Source: Hydractinia symbiolongicarpus (Eukaryota; Cnidaria; Hydrozoa; Anthoathecata; Hydractiniidae). Taken from it: a stretch of DNA of 64,000 nucleotides. Each line of letters starts with the position of its first letter. Position 1 is the stretch's first letter. Under the pieces are notes generated by a model, which was not told the origin of the DNA, ran no database searches, and saw nothing but the letters and a program-made list of their open reading frames with translations. Shown here piece by piece: positions 9,733-23,200 of the stretch. The translations under genes and the position numbers were made by a program. The stretch covers positions 6,512,001 through 6,576,000 of the forward strand of contig NC_079889.1 in assembly GCF_029227915.1 (NCBI RefSeq), in the 5' to 3' direction.

Positions 9733-12700
9733 CTATTCCTTCCAGTCTCAATGCGCTACAACGTCCCAAGTCATTTTCATTAGCGCCGTCGCTTTAGAAC
9801 GCTCTTAACTACGTGCACAGTCCTATAAAGGCTGTAATATGGCCTTTTGCAGTCTAATAAAGGCCTGACACGTAAATCACGTGGTTACATCTGCCTGCGC
9901 AGGTTACTATTGTACTATTCCTTCCAGTCTCAATGCATTACGACGTTCCAAGAGGTTTTCCTTAGCGCCATGGCCTTACAACACTCTTAACTACGTGCAC
10001 AGTCCTATAAAGGCGTAATATGGCCTTTTGCAGTCTAATAAAGGCTTCACACGTAAATCACGTGGTTCCATCTGACTGCGTAGGTTACCATTGTACTATT
10101 TCTTCCAGTCTCAATGCACTACAACGTTCCAAGAGGTTTTCCTTAGCGCCATGGCCTTACAACACTCTTAACTACGTGCACAGTCCTATAAAGGCCGTAA
10201 TATGGCCTTTTGCAGTCTAATAAAGGCTTCACACGTAAATCACGTGGTTCCATCTGACTGCGCAGGTTACCATTGTACTATTTTTTCCAGTCTTAATGCA
10301 CTACAACGTTTCAACAGGTTTTCCTTAGCACCATGGCCTTACAACACTCTTAACTACGTGCACAGTCCTATAGAGGCCGTAATATGGCCTTTTGCAGTCT
10401 AATAAAGGCCTTATACGTAAATCACGTGGCTCCATCTGCCTGCGCAGGTTACCATTGGGCTATTCCTTCCAGTATCAATGCGCTACAACGTTCCAAGTGG
10501 TTCTCCTTAGCGCTGTGGCCTTAGAACGCTCTTAACTATGTGCACATTCCTATGAAGGCTGTAATATGGCCTTTTGCAGTCTAATAAAGGCCTTATACGT
10601 AAATCACGTGGCTCCATCTGCCTGCGCAGGTTACCATTGGGCTATTCCTTCCAGTATCAATGCGCTACAACGTTCCAAGTGGTTCTCCTTAGCGCTGTGG
10701 CCTTAGAACGCTCTTAACTATGTGCACATTCCTATGAAGGCTGTAATATGGCCTTTTGCAGTCTAATAAAGGCCACACAATTAAATCACGTGGTTTCACC
10801 TGCCTGCGCAGGTTACCGTTGGACTATTCCTTACAGTCTCAATGCACTACAACGTTCCAAGAGGTTTTCCTTAGCGCCGTGGCCTTACAACATTCTTAAC
10901 TACGTGCACAGTCCTATAAAGGCCGTAATATGGCCTTTTGCAGTCCAATAAAGGCCGCAGACGTAAATCACGCGGTTTCAGCTGCCTGCGCAGGTTACCA
11001 TTGGACTAGTCGTTCCAGTCTCAATGCGCTACAACGTCCTAAGTCGTTTTCATTAGCGCCGTTGCCTTAGTACACTCTTAACTACGTTCACAGTCCTATA
11101 AAGACTGTAATATGGCCTTTTGCAGTCTAATAAAGGCCTCACACCTAGATCACGTGGTTCCATCTGCCTGCGCACGCTACCATTGGATTAGTTGTTCCAA
11201 TCTCAATGCACTACAACGTCCCAAGTCATTTTCATTAGCGCCGTCGACTTAGAACGCGCTTAACTAAGTGCACAGTCCAATAAAGGCTGTAATATGGCCT
11301 TTTGCAGTCTAATAAAGGCCTCACACGTAAATCAGGTGGTTTCATCTGCCTGCGCAGCTTACCATTGGACTATTCCTTCCAGTTTCTATCCGCTACAACG
11401 TTCCAAGTGGTTCTCCTTAGCGCTGTGGCCTTAGAACACTTTTAACTACGTGCACAGTGCATTAAAGGCTGTAATATGGCCTTTTGCAGTCTAATAAAGG
11501 CTTCACACGTAAATCACGTCGTTTCACCTGCCTGCGCAGATTACCATTGGACTAGTTGTTCCAGTCTCAGTGCGCTAAAACGTTCCAAGAGGTTTTCCTT
11601 AGCGCCATGGCCTTACAACACTCTTAACTTCGTGCACAGTCCTATAAAGGCCGTAAAATGGCCTTTTGCAGTCTAATAATGGCCGCAGACGTAAATCACG
11701 CGGTTTCAGCTGCCTGCGCAGCTTACCATTGGACTAGTTGTTCCAGTCTCAATGCGCTACAACGTCCCAAGCTATTTTCATTAGCGCCATCGCCTTAGAA
11801 CGCTCTTAACTACGTGCACAGTCCTATAAAGGCTGTTATATAGCCTTTCGCAGTCTAATAAAGGCCTCACACGTAGATCACGTGGTTCCATCTGCCTGCG
11901 CAGGTTACCATTGGACTAGTTGTTTCAATCTCAATGCGCTACAACGTTCCAAGAGGTTTTCCTTAGCGCCATGGTCTTACAACACTCTTAACTACGTGCA
12001 CAGTCCTATAAAGGCCGTAATATGGCCTTTTGCAGTCTAATAATGGCCGCAGACGTAAATCACGCGGTTTCAGCTGCCTGCGCAGCTTACCATTGGACTA
12101 GTTGTTCCAGTCTCAATGCGCTACAACGTCCCAAGCTATTTTCATTAGCGCCATCGCCTTAGAACGCTCTTAACTACGTGCACGGTCCTATAAAGGCTGT
12201 AATATAGCCTTTTGCAGTCTAATAAATGCCTCACACGTAAATCACGTGGTTCCATCTGCCTGCAAAGGTTACCATTGTACTATTCCTTCCAGTCTCAATG
12301 CGCTACAACGTCCCAAGTCATTTTCATTAGCGCCGTCGCTTTAGAACGCTCTTAACTACGTGCACAGTCCTATAAAGGCTGTAATATGGCCTTTTGCAGT
12401 CTAATAAAGGGCTGACACGTAAATCACGTGGTTACATCTGCCTGCGCAGGTTACTATTGTACTATTCCTTCCAGTCTCAATGCACTACGACGTTCCAAGA
12501 GGTTTTCCTTAGCGCCATGGCCTTACAACACTCTTAACTACGTGCACAGTCCTATAAAGGCGTAATATGGCCTTTTGCAGTCTAATAAAGGCTTCACACG
12601 TAAATCACGTGGTTCCATCTGACTGCGTAGGTTACCATTGTACTATTTCTTCCAGTCTCAATGCACTACAACGTTCCAAGAGGTTTTCCTTAGCGCCATG

Positions 12701-14745
12701 GCCTTACAACACTCTTAACTACGTGCACAGTCCTATAAAGGCCGTAATATGGCCTTTTGCAGTCTAATAAAGGCTTCACACGTAAATCACGTGGTTCCAT
12801 CTGACTGCGCAGGTTACCATTGTACTATTTTTTCCAGTCTTAATGCACTACAACGTTTCAACAGGTTTTCCTTAGCACCATGGCCTTACAACACTCTTAA
12901 CTACGTGCACAGTCCTATAGAGGCCGTAATATGGCCTTTTGCAGTCTAATAAAGGCCTGACACCTAAATCACGTGGTTCCATCTGCCTGCGCAGGTTACC
13001 ATTGGACTATTCCTTCCAGTCTCAATGCACTACGACGTTCCAAGAGGTTTTCCTTGGCGCCGTGGCCTTACAACACTCTTAACTACGTTCACAGTCCTAT
13101 AAAGGCCGTAATATGGCCTTCTGCAGTCCAATAAAGGCCGCAGACGTAAATCACGCGGTTTCATCTGCCTGCGCAAGTTACCATTGGACTAGTTGTTCCA
13201 ATCTCAATGCTCTACAACGTCCCAAGTCATTTTCATTAGCGCCGTTGACTTAGAACGCGCTTAACTACGTGCACAGTCCTATAAAGGCTGTAATATGGCC
13301 TTCTGCAGTCTAATAAAGCCCTCACACGTAATTCAGGTGGTTCCATCTGCCTGCGAAGCTTACCGTTGGACTATTCCTTCCAGTCTCAATGCGTTACAAC
13401 GTTCCAAGTGGTTCTCCTTAGCGCTGTGGCCTTAGAACGCTCTTAACTATGTGCACATTCCTATGAAGGCTGTAATATGGCCTTTTGCAGTCTAATAAAG
13501 GCCACACAATTAAATCACGTGGTTTCACCTGCCTGCGCAGGTTACCGTTGGACTATTCCTTACAGTCTCAATGCACTACAACGTTCCAAGAGGTTTTCCT
13601 TAGCGCCGTGGCCTTACAACATTCTTAACTACGTGCACAGTCCTATAAAGGCCGTAATATGGCCTTTTGCAGTCCAATAAAGGCCGCAGACGTAAATCAC
13701 GCGGTTTCAGCTGCCTGCGCAGGTTACCATTGGACTAGTCGTTCCAGTCTCAATGCGCTACAACGTCCTAAGTCGTTTTCATTAGCGCCGTTGCCTTAGT
13801 ACACTCTTAACTACGTTCACAGTCCTATAAAGACTGTAATATGGCCTTTTGCAGTCTAATAAAGGCCTCACACCTAGATCACGTGGTTCCATCTGCCTGC
13901 GCACGCTACCATTGGATTAGTTGTTCCAATCTCAATGCACTATAACGTCCCAAGTCATTTTCATTAGCGCCGTCGACTTAGAACGCGCTTAACTAAGTGC
14001 ACAGTCCAATAAAGGCTGTAATATGGCCTTTTGCAGTCTAATAAAGGCCTCACACGTAAATCAGGTGGTTTCATCTGCCTGCGCAGCTTACCATTGGACT
14101 ATTCCTTCCAGTTTCTATCCGCTACAACGTTCCAAGTGGTTCTCCTTAGCGCTGTGGCCTTAGAACACTTTTAACTACGTGCACAGTGCATTAAAGGCTG
14201 TAATATGGCCTTTTGCAGTCTAATAAAGGCTTCACACGTAAATCACGTCGTTTCACCTGCCTGCGCAGATTACCATTGGACTAGTTGTTCCAGTCTCAGT
14301 GCGCTAAAACGTTCCAAGAGGTTTTCCTTAGCGCCATGGCCTTACAACACTCTTAACTACGTGCACAGTCCTATAAAGGCCGTAAAATGGCCTTTTGCAG
14401 TCTAATAATGGCCGCAGACGTAAATCACGCGGTTTCAGCTGCCTGCGCAGCTTACCATTGGACTAGTTGTTCCAGTCTCAATGCGCTACAACGTCCCAAG
14501 CTATCTTCATTAGCGCCATCGCCTTATAACGCTCTTAACTACGTGCACAGTCCTATAAAGGCTGTTATATAGCCTTTCGCAGTCTAATAAAGGCCTCACA
14601 CGTAGATCACGTGGTTCCATCTGCCTGCGCAGGTTACCATTGGACTAGTTGTTTCAATCTCAATGCGCTACAACGTTCCAAGAGGTTTTCCTTAGCGCCA
14701 TGGTCTTACAACACTCTTAACTACGTGCACAGTCCTATAAAGGCC
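9733..14745 (+). repeat. 14-mer (2,547-bp) sub-HOR, two copies, in HOR copy 1
   Basis: About 9,733 matches about 12,280 at an offset of 2,547 bp (14 x 182 minus 1) up to about 10,405/12,952. From 10,748/13,477 the offset is 2,729 bp (15 monomers minus 1) until about 12,015/14,745. Each unit contains a 181-bp monomer (9,839 and 12,386), which sets the odd offset. The internal monomers between 10,384 and 10,748 differ in number from those between 12,931 and 13,477. Confidence 0.8.
9839..10019 (+). repeat. 181-bp monomer (1-bp deletion) in the sub-HOR
   Basis: The end of the unit reads 'aaaggcgtaatatgg' at about 10,010, where other units read 'aaaggc[ct]gtaatatgg', so one base is lost. This is the first break in the 182-bp register counted from the left edge. 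The same variant occurs at 12,386-12,566, 23,307-23,487, 26,218-26,398, 35,501-35,681 and 38,412-38,592, twice per large HOR copy. All six therefore descend from one deletion. Confidence 0.92.
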
Positions 14746-14758
14746 AAAATATGGCCTT

Positions 14759-16530
14759 TTGCAGTCTAATAAATGCCTCACACGTAAATCACGTGGTTCC
14801 ATCTGCCTGCAAAGGTTACCATTGTACTATTTCTTCCAGTCTCAATGCACTACAACGTTCCAAGTCATTTTCATTAGCGACGTCGCCTTAAAACGCTCTT
14901 AACTACGTGCACAGTCCTATAAAGGCCGTAATATGGCCTTTTGCAGTCCAATAAAGGCCGCAGACGTAAATCACGCGGTTTCAGCTGCCTGCGCAGGTTA
15001 CCATTGGACTAGTCGTTCCAGTCTCAATGCGCTACAACGTCCCAAGTCGTTTTCATTAGCGCCGTTGCCTTAGTACACTCTTAACTACGTTCACAGTCCT
15101 ATAAAGACTGTAATATGGCCTTTTGCAGTCTAATAAAGGCCTCACACCGAGATCACGTGGTTCCATCTGTCTGCGCACGCTACCATTGGACTAGTTGTTC
15201 CAATCTCAATGCACTACAACGTCCCAAGTCATTTTCATTAGCGCCGTCGACTTAGAACGCGCTTAACTAAGTGCACAGTCAAATAAAGGCTGTAATATGG
15301 CCTTTTGCAGTCTAATAAAGGCCTCACACGTAAATCAGGTGGTTTCATCTGCCTGCGCAGCTTACCATTGGACTATTCCTTCCAGTTTCTATGCGCTACA
15401 ACGTTCCAAGAGGTTCTCCTTAGCGCTGTGGCCTTAGAACACTTTTAACTACGTGCACAGTGCATTAAAGGCTGTAATATGGCCTTTTGCAGTGCAATAA
15501 AGGCTTCACACGTAAATCACGTCGTTTCACCTGCCTGCGCAGATTACCATTGGACTAGTTGTTCCAGTCTCAGTGCGCTAAAACGTCCCAAGTCATTTTC
15601 ATTAGCGCCATGGCGTTACAACACTCTTAACTACGTGCACAGTCCTATAAAGGCCGTAATATGGCCTTTTGCAGTCTAATAATGGCCGCAGACGTAAATC
15701 ACGCGGTTTCAGCTGCCTGCGCAGCTTACCATTGGACTAATTGTTCCAGTCTCAATGCGCTACAACGTCCCAAGCTATTTTCATTAGCGCCATCGCCTTA
15801 GAACGCTCTTAACTACGTGCACAGTCCTATAAAGGCTGTAATATAGCCTTTTGCAGTCTAATAAATGCCTCACACGTAAATCACGTGGTTCCATCTGCCT
15901 GCAAAGGTTACCATTGTACTATTTCTTCCAGTCTCAATGCACTACAACGTTCCAAGTCATTTTCATTAGCGACGTCGCCTTAAAACGCTCTTAATTACGT
16001 GCACAGTCCTATAAAGGCCGTAATATGGCCTTTTGCAGTCCAATAAAGGCCGCAGACGTAAATCACGCGGTTTCAGCTGCCTGCGCAGGTTACCATTGGA
16101 CTAGTCGTTCCAGTCTCAATGCGCTACAACGTCCCAAGTCGTTTTCATTAGCGCCGTTGCCTTAGTACACGCTTAACTACGTTCACAGTCCTATAAAGAC
16201 TGTAATATGGCCTTTTGCAGTCTAATAAAGGCCTCACACCTAGATCACGTGGTTCCATCTGCCTGCGCACGCTACCATTGGACTAGTTGTTCCAATCTCA
16301 ATGCACTACAACGTCCCAAGTCATTTTCATTAGCGCCGTCGACTTAGAACGCGCTTAACTAAGTGCACAGTCCAATAAAGGCTGTAATATGGCCTTTTGC
16401 AGTCTAATAAATGCCTCACACGTAAATCAGGTGGTTTCATCTGCCTGCGCAGCTTACCATTGGACTATTCCTTCCAGTTTCTATGCGCTACAACGTTCCA
16501 AGTGGTTCTCCTTAGCGCTGTGGCCTTAGA
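14759..16530 (+). repeat. 6-mer (1,092-bp) second sub-HOR in HOR copy 1
   Basis: Monomers at 14,749, 14,931, 15,113 and 15,295 match 15,841, 16,023, 16,205 and 16,387 at an offset of 1,092 bp. They include the 'gcgacgtcgcc', 'gccttagtacac' and 'gtcgacttagaacgcgc' right halves. The match ends near 15,440/16,530, before 'gtgcattaaagg' versus 'gtcctataaagg'. Equivalent stretches lie at about 27,031-28,724 (copy 2) and 40,967-42,738 (copy 3). Confidence 0.78.
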
Positions 16531-16570
16531 ACACTCTTAACTACGTGCACAGTCCTATAAAGGCCGTAAT

Positions 16571-16754
16571 ATGGCCTTTTGCAGTCTAATAATGGCCGCA
16601 GACGTAAATCACGCGGTTTCAGCTGCCTGCGCAGCTTACCATTGGACTAGTTGTTCCAGTCTCACAATGCGCTACAACGTCCCAAGCTATTTTCATTAGC
16701 GCCATCGCCTTAGAACGCTCTTAACTACGTGCACAGTCCTATAAAGGCTGTAAT
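16571..16754 (+). repeat. 184-bp monomer (+2 bp) in HOR copies 1 and 2 only
   Basis: The mid-monomer reads 'gtctcacaatgcgc' (16,658-16,671) instead of 'gtctcaatgcgc', a duplication of CA. The same insertion is in the unit at 28,765-28,948. The homologous unit in copy 3 (42,779-42,960) lacks it and is 182 bp long. Confidence 0.92.
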
Positions 16755-18194
16755 ATAGCCTTTCGCAGTCTAATAAAGGCCTCACACGTAGATCACGTGG
16801 TTCCATCTGCCTGCGCAGGTTACCATTGGACTAGTTGTTTCAATCTCAATGCGCTACAACGTTCCAAGAGGTTTTCCTTAGCGCCATGGTCTTACAACAC
16901 TCTTAACTACGTGCACAGTCCTATAAAGGCCAAAATATGGCCTTTTGCAGTCTAATAAATGCCTCACACGTAAATCACGTGGTTCCATCTGCCTGCAAAG
17001 GTTACCATTGTACTATTTCTTCCAGTCTCAATGCACTACAACGTTCCAAGTCATTTTCATTAGCGACGTCGCCTTAAAACGCTCTTAACTAAGTGCAAAG
17101 TCCAATAAAGGCTGTAATATGGCCCTTTGCAGTCTAATAAAGGCCTCACACGTAAATCAGGTGGTTTCATCTGCCTGCGCAGCTTACCATTGGACTATTC
17201 CTTCCAGTTTCTATGCGCTACAACGTTCCAAGTGGTTCTCCTTAGCGCTGTGGCCTTAGAACACTTTTAACTACGTGCACAGTGCATTAAAGGCTGTAAT
17301 ATGGCCTTTTGCAGTCTAATAAAGGCTTCACACGTAAATCACGTGGTTTCACCTGCCTGCTCAGATTACCATTGGACTAGTTGTTCCAGTCTCAATGCGC
17401 TAAAACGTCCCAAGTCATTTTCATTAGCGCCATGGCGTTACAACACTCTTAACTACGTGCACAGTCCTATAAAGGCCGTAATATGGCCTTTTGCAGTCTA
17501 CTAAAGGCTTCACACGTAAATCACGTGGTTTCACCTGCCTGCACATGTTACCATTGTACTATTCCTTCAAATGTCAATGCACTACAACGTTCCAAGAGGT
17601 TTTCCTTGGCGCCGTGGCCTTACAACACTCTTAACTACGTTCACAGTCCTATAAAGGCCGTAATATGGCCTTTTGCAGTCCAATAAAAGCCGCAGACGTA
17701 AATCACGCTTTTTCATCTGCCTGCGCAGGTTACCATTGGACTAGTTGTTCCAGTCTCAATGCTCTACAACGTCCCAAGTCATTTTCATTAGCGCCGTTGA
17801 CTTAGAACGCGCTTAACTACGTGCACAGTCCTATAAAGGCTGTAATATGGCCTTCTGCAGTCTAATAAAGGCCTCACACGTAATTCAGGTGGTTCCATCT
17901 GCCTGTGCAGCTTACCATTGGACTATTCCTTCCAGTCTCAATGCGCTACAACGTTCCAAGTGGTTCTCCTTAGCGCTGTGGCCTTAGAACACTCTTAACT
18001 ACGTGCACAGACCATTAAAGGCTGTAACATGGACTTTTGCACTCTAATAAAGGCTTCACACGTAAATCACGTGGTTTCACCTTCTTGCGCAGGTTACCAT
18101 TGCACTAGTTGTTCCAGTCTCAATGCGTTACAACGTCCCAAGTCATTTTCATTAGCGCCGTCGCCTTAGAACGCTCTTAACTACGTGCACAGTC

Positions 18195-21100
18195 CTATAA
18201 AGGCTGTAATATGGCCTTTTGCAGTCTAATAAAGGCCTCATACGTAAATCACGTGGCTCCATCTGCCTGCGCAGGTTACCATTGGGCTATTCCTTCCAGT
18301 ATCAATGCGCTACAACGTTCCAAGTGGTTCTCCTTAGCGCTGTGGCCTTAGAACGCTCTTAACTATGTGCACATTCCTATGAAGGCTGTAATATGGCCTT
18401 TTGCAGTCTAATAAAGGCCTCACAATTAAATCACGTGGTTTCACCTGCCTGCGCAGGTTACCGTTGGACTATTCCTTACAGTCTCAATGCATTACAACGT
18501 TCCAAGAGGTTTTCCTTAGCGCCGTGGCCTTACAACACTCTTAACTACGTGCACAGTCCTATAAAGGCCATAATGTGGCCTTTTGGAGTCTAATAAAGGC
18601 TTCACACGTAAATCACGTGGTTCCATCTGACTTTGCAGGTTACCATTGTACTATTTCTACCAGTCTCAATGCACTACAACGTTCCAAGAGGTTTTCCTTA
18701 GCGCCATGGCCTTACAACACTCTTAACTACGTGCACAGTCCTAAAAAGGCCGTAATATGGGCTTTTGCAGTCTAATAAAGGCTTCACACGTATATCACGT
18801 GGTTTCACCTGCCTGCGCAGGTTAGCATTGGACTAGTTGTTCCAGTCTCAATGCGCTACAACGTCCCAAGTCATTTTCATTAGCGCCATCGCCTTAGAAT
18901 GCTCTTAACTACGTGCACAGTCCTATAAAGGCTGTAATATGGCCTTTTGCAGTCTAATAAAGGCTTCACACGTAAATCGCGTGGTTTCACCTGCCTGCGC
19001 AGGTTACCATTGGACTAGTTGTTCCAGTCTTAATGCACTACAACGTTTCAACAGGTTTTCCTTAGCACCATGGCCTTACAACACTCTTAACTACGTGCAC
19101 AGTCCTATAGAGGCCGTAATATGGGCTTTTGCAGTCTAATAAAGGCTTCACACGTATATCACGTGGTTTCACCTGCCTGCGCAGGTTACCATTGGACTAG
19201 TTGTTCCAGTCTCAATGCGTTACAACGTCCCAAGTCATTTTCATTAGCGCTGTGGCCTTAGAACGCTCTTAACTATGTGCACAGTCACATAAAGGCTGTA
19301 ATATGGCCTTTTGCGGTCTAATAAAGGCCTCATACGTAAATCACGTGGCTCCATCTGCCTGCGCAGGTTACCATTGGGCTATTCCTTCCAGTATCAATGC
19401 GCTACAACGTTCCAAGTGGTTCTCCTTAGCGCTGTGGCCTTAGAACGCTCTTAACTATGTGCACATTCCTATGAAGGCTGTAATATGGCCTTTTGCAGTC
19501 TAATAAAGGCCTCACAATTAAATCACGTGGTTTCACCTGCCTGCGCAGGTTACCGTTGGACTATTCCTTACAGTCTCAATGCATTACAACGTTCCAAGAG
19601 GTTTTCCTTAGCGCCGTGGCCTTACAACACTCTTAACTACGTGCACAGTCCTATAAAGGCCATAATGTGGCCTTTTGCAGTCTAATAAAGGCTTCACACG
19701 TAAATCACGTGGTTCCATCTGACTTTGCAGGTTACCATTGTACTATTTCTACCAGTCTCAATGCACTACAACGTTCCAAGAGGTTTTCCTTAGCGCCATG
19801 GCCTTACAACACTCTTAACTACGTGCACAGTCCTAAAAAGGCCGTAATATGGGCTTTTGCAGTCTAATAAAGGCTTCACACGTATATCACGTGGTTTCAC
19901 CTGCCTGCGCAGGTTAGCATTGGACTAGTTGTTCCAGTCTCAATGCGCTACAACGTCCCAAGTCATTTTCATTAGCGCCATCGCCTTAGAATGCTCTTAA
20001 CTACGTGCACAGTCCTATAAAGGCTGTAATATGGCCTTTTGCAGTCTAATAAAGGCTTCACACGTAAATCGCGTGGTTTCACCTGCCTGCGCAGGTTACC
20101 ATTGGACTAGTTGTTCCAGTCTTAATGCACTACAACGTTTCAACAGGTTTTCCTTAGCACCATGGCCTTACAACACTCTTAACTACGTGCACAGTCCTAT
20201 AGAGGCCGTAATATGGGCTTTTGCAGTCTAATAAAGGCTTCACACGTATATCACGTGGTTTCACCTGCCTGCGCAGGTTACCATTGGACTAGTTGTTCCA
20301 GTCTCAATGCGTTACAACGTCCCAAGTCATTTTCATTAGCGCTGTGGCCTTAGAACGCTCTTAACTATGTGCACAGTCACATAAAGGCTGTAATATGGCC
20401 TTTTGCGGTCTAATAAAGGCCTCATACGTAAATCACGTGGCTCCATCTGCCTGCGCAGGTTACCATTGGGCTATTCCTTCCAGTATCAATGCGCTACAAC
20501 GTTCCAAGTGGTTCTCCTTAGCGCTGTGGCCTTAGAACGCTCTTAACTATGTGCACATTCCTATGAAGGCTGTAATATGGCCTTTTGCAGTCTAATAAAG
20601 GCCTCACAATTAAATCACGTGGTTTCACCTGCCTGCGCAGGTTACCGTTGGACTATTCCTTACAGTCTCAATGCATTACAACGTTCCAAGAGGTTTTCCT
20701 TAGCGCCGTGGCCTTACAACACTCTTAACTACGTGCACAGTCCTATAAAGGCCATAATGTGGCCTTTTGCAGTCTAATAAAGGCTTCACACGTAAATCAC
20801 GTGGTTCCATCTGACTTTGCAGGTTACCATTGTACTATTTCTACCAGTCTCAATGCACTACAACGTTCCAAGAGGTTTTCCTTAGCGCCATGGCCTTACA
20901 ACACTCTTAACTACGTGCACAGTCCTAAAAAGGCCGTAATATGGGCTTTTGCAGTCTAATAAAGGCTTCACACGTATATCACGTGGTTTCACCTGCCTGC
21001 GCAGGTTAGCATTGGACTAGTTGTTCCAGTCTCAATGCGCTACAACGTCCCAAGTCATTTTCATTAGCGCCATCGCCTTAGAATGCTCTTAACTACGTGC

Positions 21101-21502
21101 ACAGTCCTATAAAGGCTGTAATATGGCCTTTTGCAGTCTAATAAAGGCTTCACACGTAAATCGCGTGGTTTCACCTGCCTGCGCAGGTTACCATTGGACT
21201 AGTTGTTCCAGTCTTAATGCACTACAACGTTTCAACAGGTTTTCCTTAGCACCATGGCCTTACAACACTCTTAACTACGTGCACAGTCCTATAGAGGCCG
21301 TAATATGGGCTTTTGCAGTCTAATAAAGGCTTCACACGTATATCACGTGGTTTCACCTGCCTGCGCAGGTTACCATTGGACTAGTTGTTCCAGTCTCAAT
21401 GCGTTACAACGTCCCAAGTCATTTTCATTAGCGCTGTGGCCTTAGAACGCTCTTAACTATGTGCACAGTCCCATAAAGGCTGTAATATGGCCTTTTGCGG
21501 TC
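18195..21502 (+). repeat. 6-mer (1,092-bp) sub-HOR, three copies, in HOR copy 2
   Basis: Units start near 18,195, 19,287 and 20,379, marked by the 'cacaattaaatc' monomers at 18,393, 19,485 and 20,577. The first two unit junctions read 'agtcacataaag' and the last reads 'agtcccataaag'. Copy 3 shows the same pattern, so the expansion from two to three probably happened before copies 2 and 3 separated. Confidence 0.9.
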
Positions 21503-22396
21503 TAATAAAGGCCTCACAATTGAATCACGTGGTTTCACCTGCCTGCGCAGGTTACCGTTGGACTATTCCTTACAGTCTCAATGCACTACAACGTTCCAAG
21601 AGGTTTTCTTTGGCGCTGTGGCCTTACAACACTCTTAACTACGTGCACAGTCCTATAAAGGCCGTAATATGGCCTTTTGCAGTCTAATAAAGGCTTCACA
21701 CGTAAATCACGTGGTTTCAACTGCCTGCGAAGGTTACCATTGTACTAGTCGTTCCAGTCTCAATGCACTACGACGTTCCAAGAGGTTTTCCTTAGCGCCA
21801 TGGCCTTACAACACTCTTAAATACGTGCACAGTCCTATAAAGGCTGTAATATGGCCTTTTGCAGTCTAATAAATGCCTCAGACGTAAATCACGCGGTTTC
21901 AGCTACCTGCGCAGGTTACCATTGTACTAGTCGTTCCAGTCTCAATGCGCTACAACGTCCCAAGACGTTTACATTAGCGCCGTTGCCTTAGAACACTCTT
22001 AACTACGTTCACAGGCCTATAAAGGCTGTAATAAGGCCTTTTGCAGTCTAATAAAGGCCTCACACGTAGATCACGTGTTTCCACCTGCCTGCGCAGGTTA
22101 CCATTGTACTATTCGATCCAGTCTCAATGCACTACAACGTTCCAAGAGGTTTTCCTTAGCGCCATGGCCTTACAACACTCTTAACTACGTGCACAGTCCT
22201 ATAAAGGCCGTAATATGGTATTTTGCAGTCTAATAAAGGCCTCACACGTAGATCACGTGTTTCCACCTGCCTGCGCAGGTTACCATTGTACTATTCCATC
22301 CAGTCTCAATGCACTACAACGTTCCAAGAGGTTTTCCTTAGCGCCATGGCCTTACAACACTCTTAACTACGTGCACAGTCCTATAAAGGCCGTAAT

Positions 22397-22578
22397 ATGG
22401 CCTTTTGCACTCTAATAAAGGCTTCACACGTAAATCACGTGGTTTCACCTTCTTGCGCAGGTTACCATTGGACTAGTTGTTCCAGTCTCAATGCGTTACA
22501 ACGTCCCAAGTCATTTTCATTAGCGCCGTCGCCTCAGAACGCTCTTAACTACGTGCACAGTCCTATAAAGGCTGTAAT
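22397..22578 (+). repeat. chimeric monomer at the 364-bp deletion junction (HOR copy 2; same at 34,591-34,772)
   Basis: The first bases read ATGGCCTTTTGC as in the unit at 8,565, and the following 'actctaataaaggcttc' is that of the unit at 8,929. The crossover therefore lies within the conserved first ~12 bp of the monomer. The same chimera occurs at 34,591, so the event predates the separation of copies 2 and 3. Confidence 0.8.
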
Positions 22579-23200
22579 ATGGCCTTTTGCAGTCTAATAA
22601 AGGCCTCATACGTAAATCACGTGGCTCCATCTGCCTGCGCAGGTTACCATTGGGCTATTCCTTCCAGTATCAATGCGCTACAACGTTCCAAGTGGTTCTC
22701 CTTAGCGCTGTGGCCTTAGAATGCTCTTTACTATGTGCACATTCCTATGAAGGCTGTAATATGGCCTTTTGCAGTCTAATAAAGGCCTCACAATTAAATC
22801 ACGTGGTTTCACCTGCCTGCGCAGGTTACCGTTGGACTATTCCTTACAGTCTCAATGCATTACAACGTTCCAAGAGGTTTTCCTTAGCGCCGTGGCCTTA
22901 CAACACTCTTAACTACGTGCACAGTCCTATAAAGGCCATAATGTGGCCTTTTGCAGTCTAATAAGGGCTTCACACGTAAATCACGTGGTTCCATCTGACT
23001 TTGCAGGTTACCATTGTACTATTTCTACCAGTCTCAATGCACTACAACGTTCCAAGAGGTTTTCCTTAGCGCCATGGCCTTACAACACTCTTAACTACGT
23101 GCACAGTCCTATAGAGGCCGTAATATGGCCTTTTGTAGTCTAATAAAGGCTTCACACGTAAATCACGTGGTTTCACCTGCCTGCGAAGGTTACCATTGGA

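Larger units (their letters stand above)
4690..17429 (+). repeat. large HOR family A, copy 1 (12,740 bp, 70 monomers)
   Basis: From about 4,690 the sequence matches 17,430 onward at an offset of 12,740 bp, including the rare 'agtctactaaagg' monomer at 4,743/17,483. Similarity stops upstream within the monomer at 4,561. Compared with copies 2 and 3, this copy has two instead of three 1,092-bp 6-mers and an additional dimer at 8,565-8,928. It also has a shorter spacing near 10,384-10,747 and a 9-monomer segment near 13,477-15,114 that copy 2 lacks. Aligned parts show only scattered substitutions by eye, for example 'ttgtctta' at 5,046 versus 'ttgactta' in copy 2. Confidence 0.9.
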
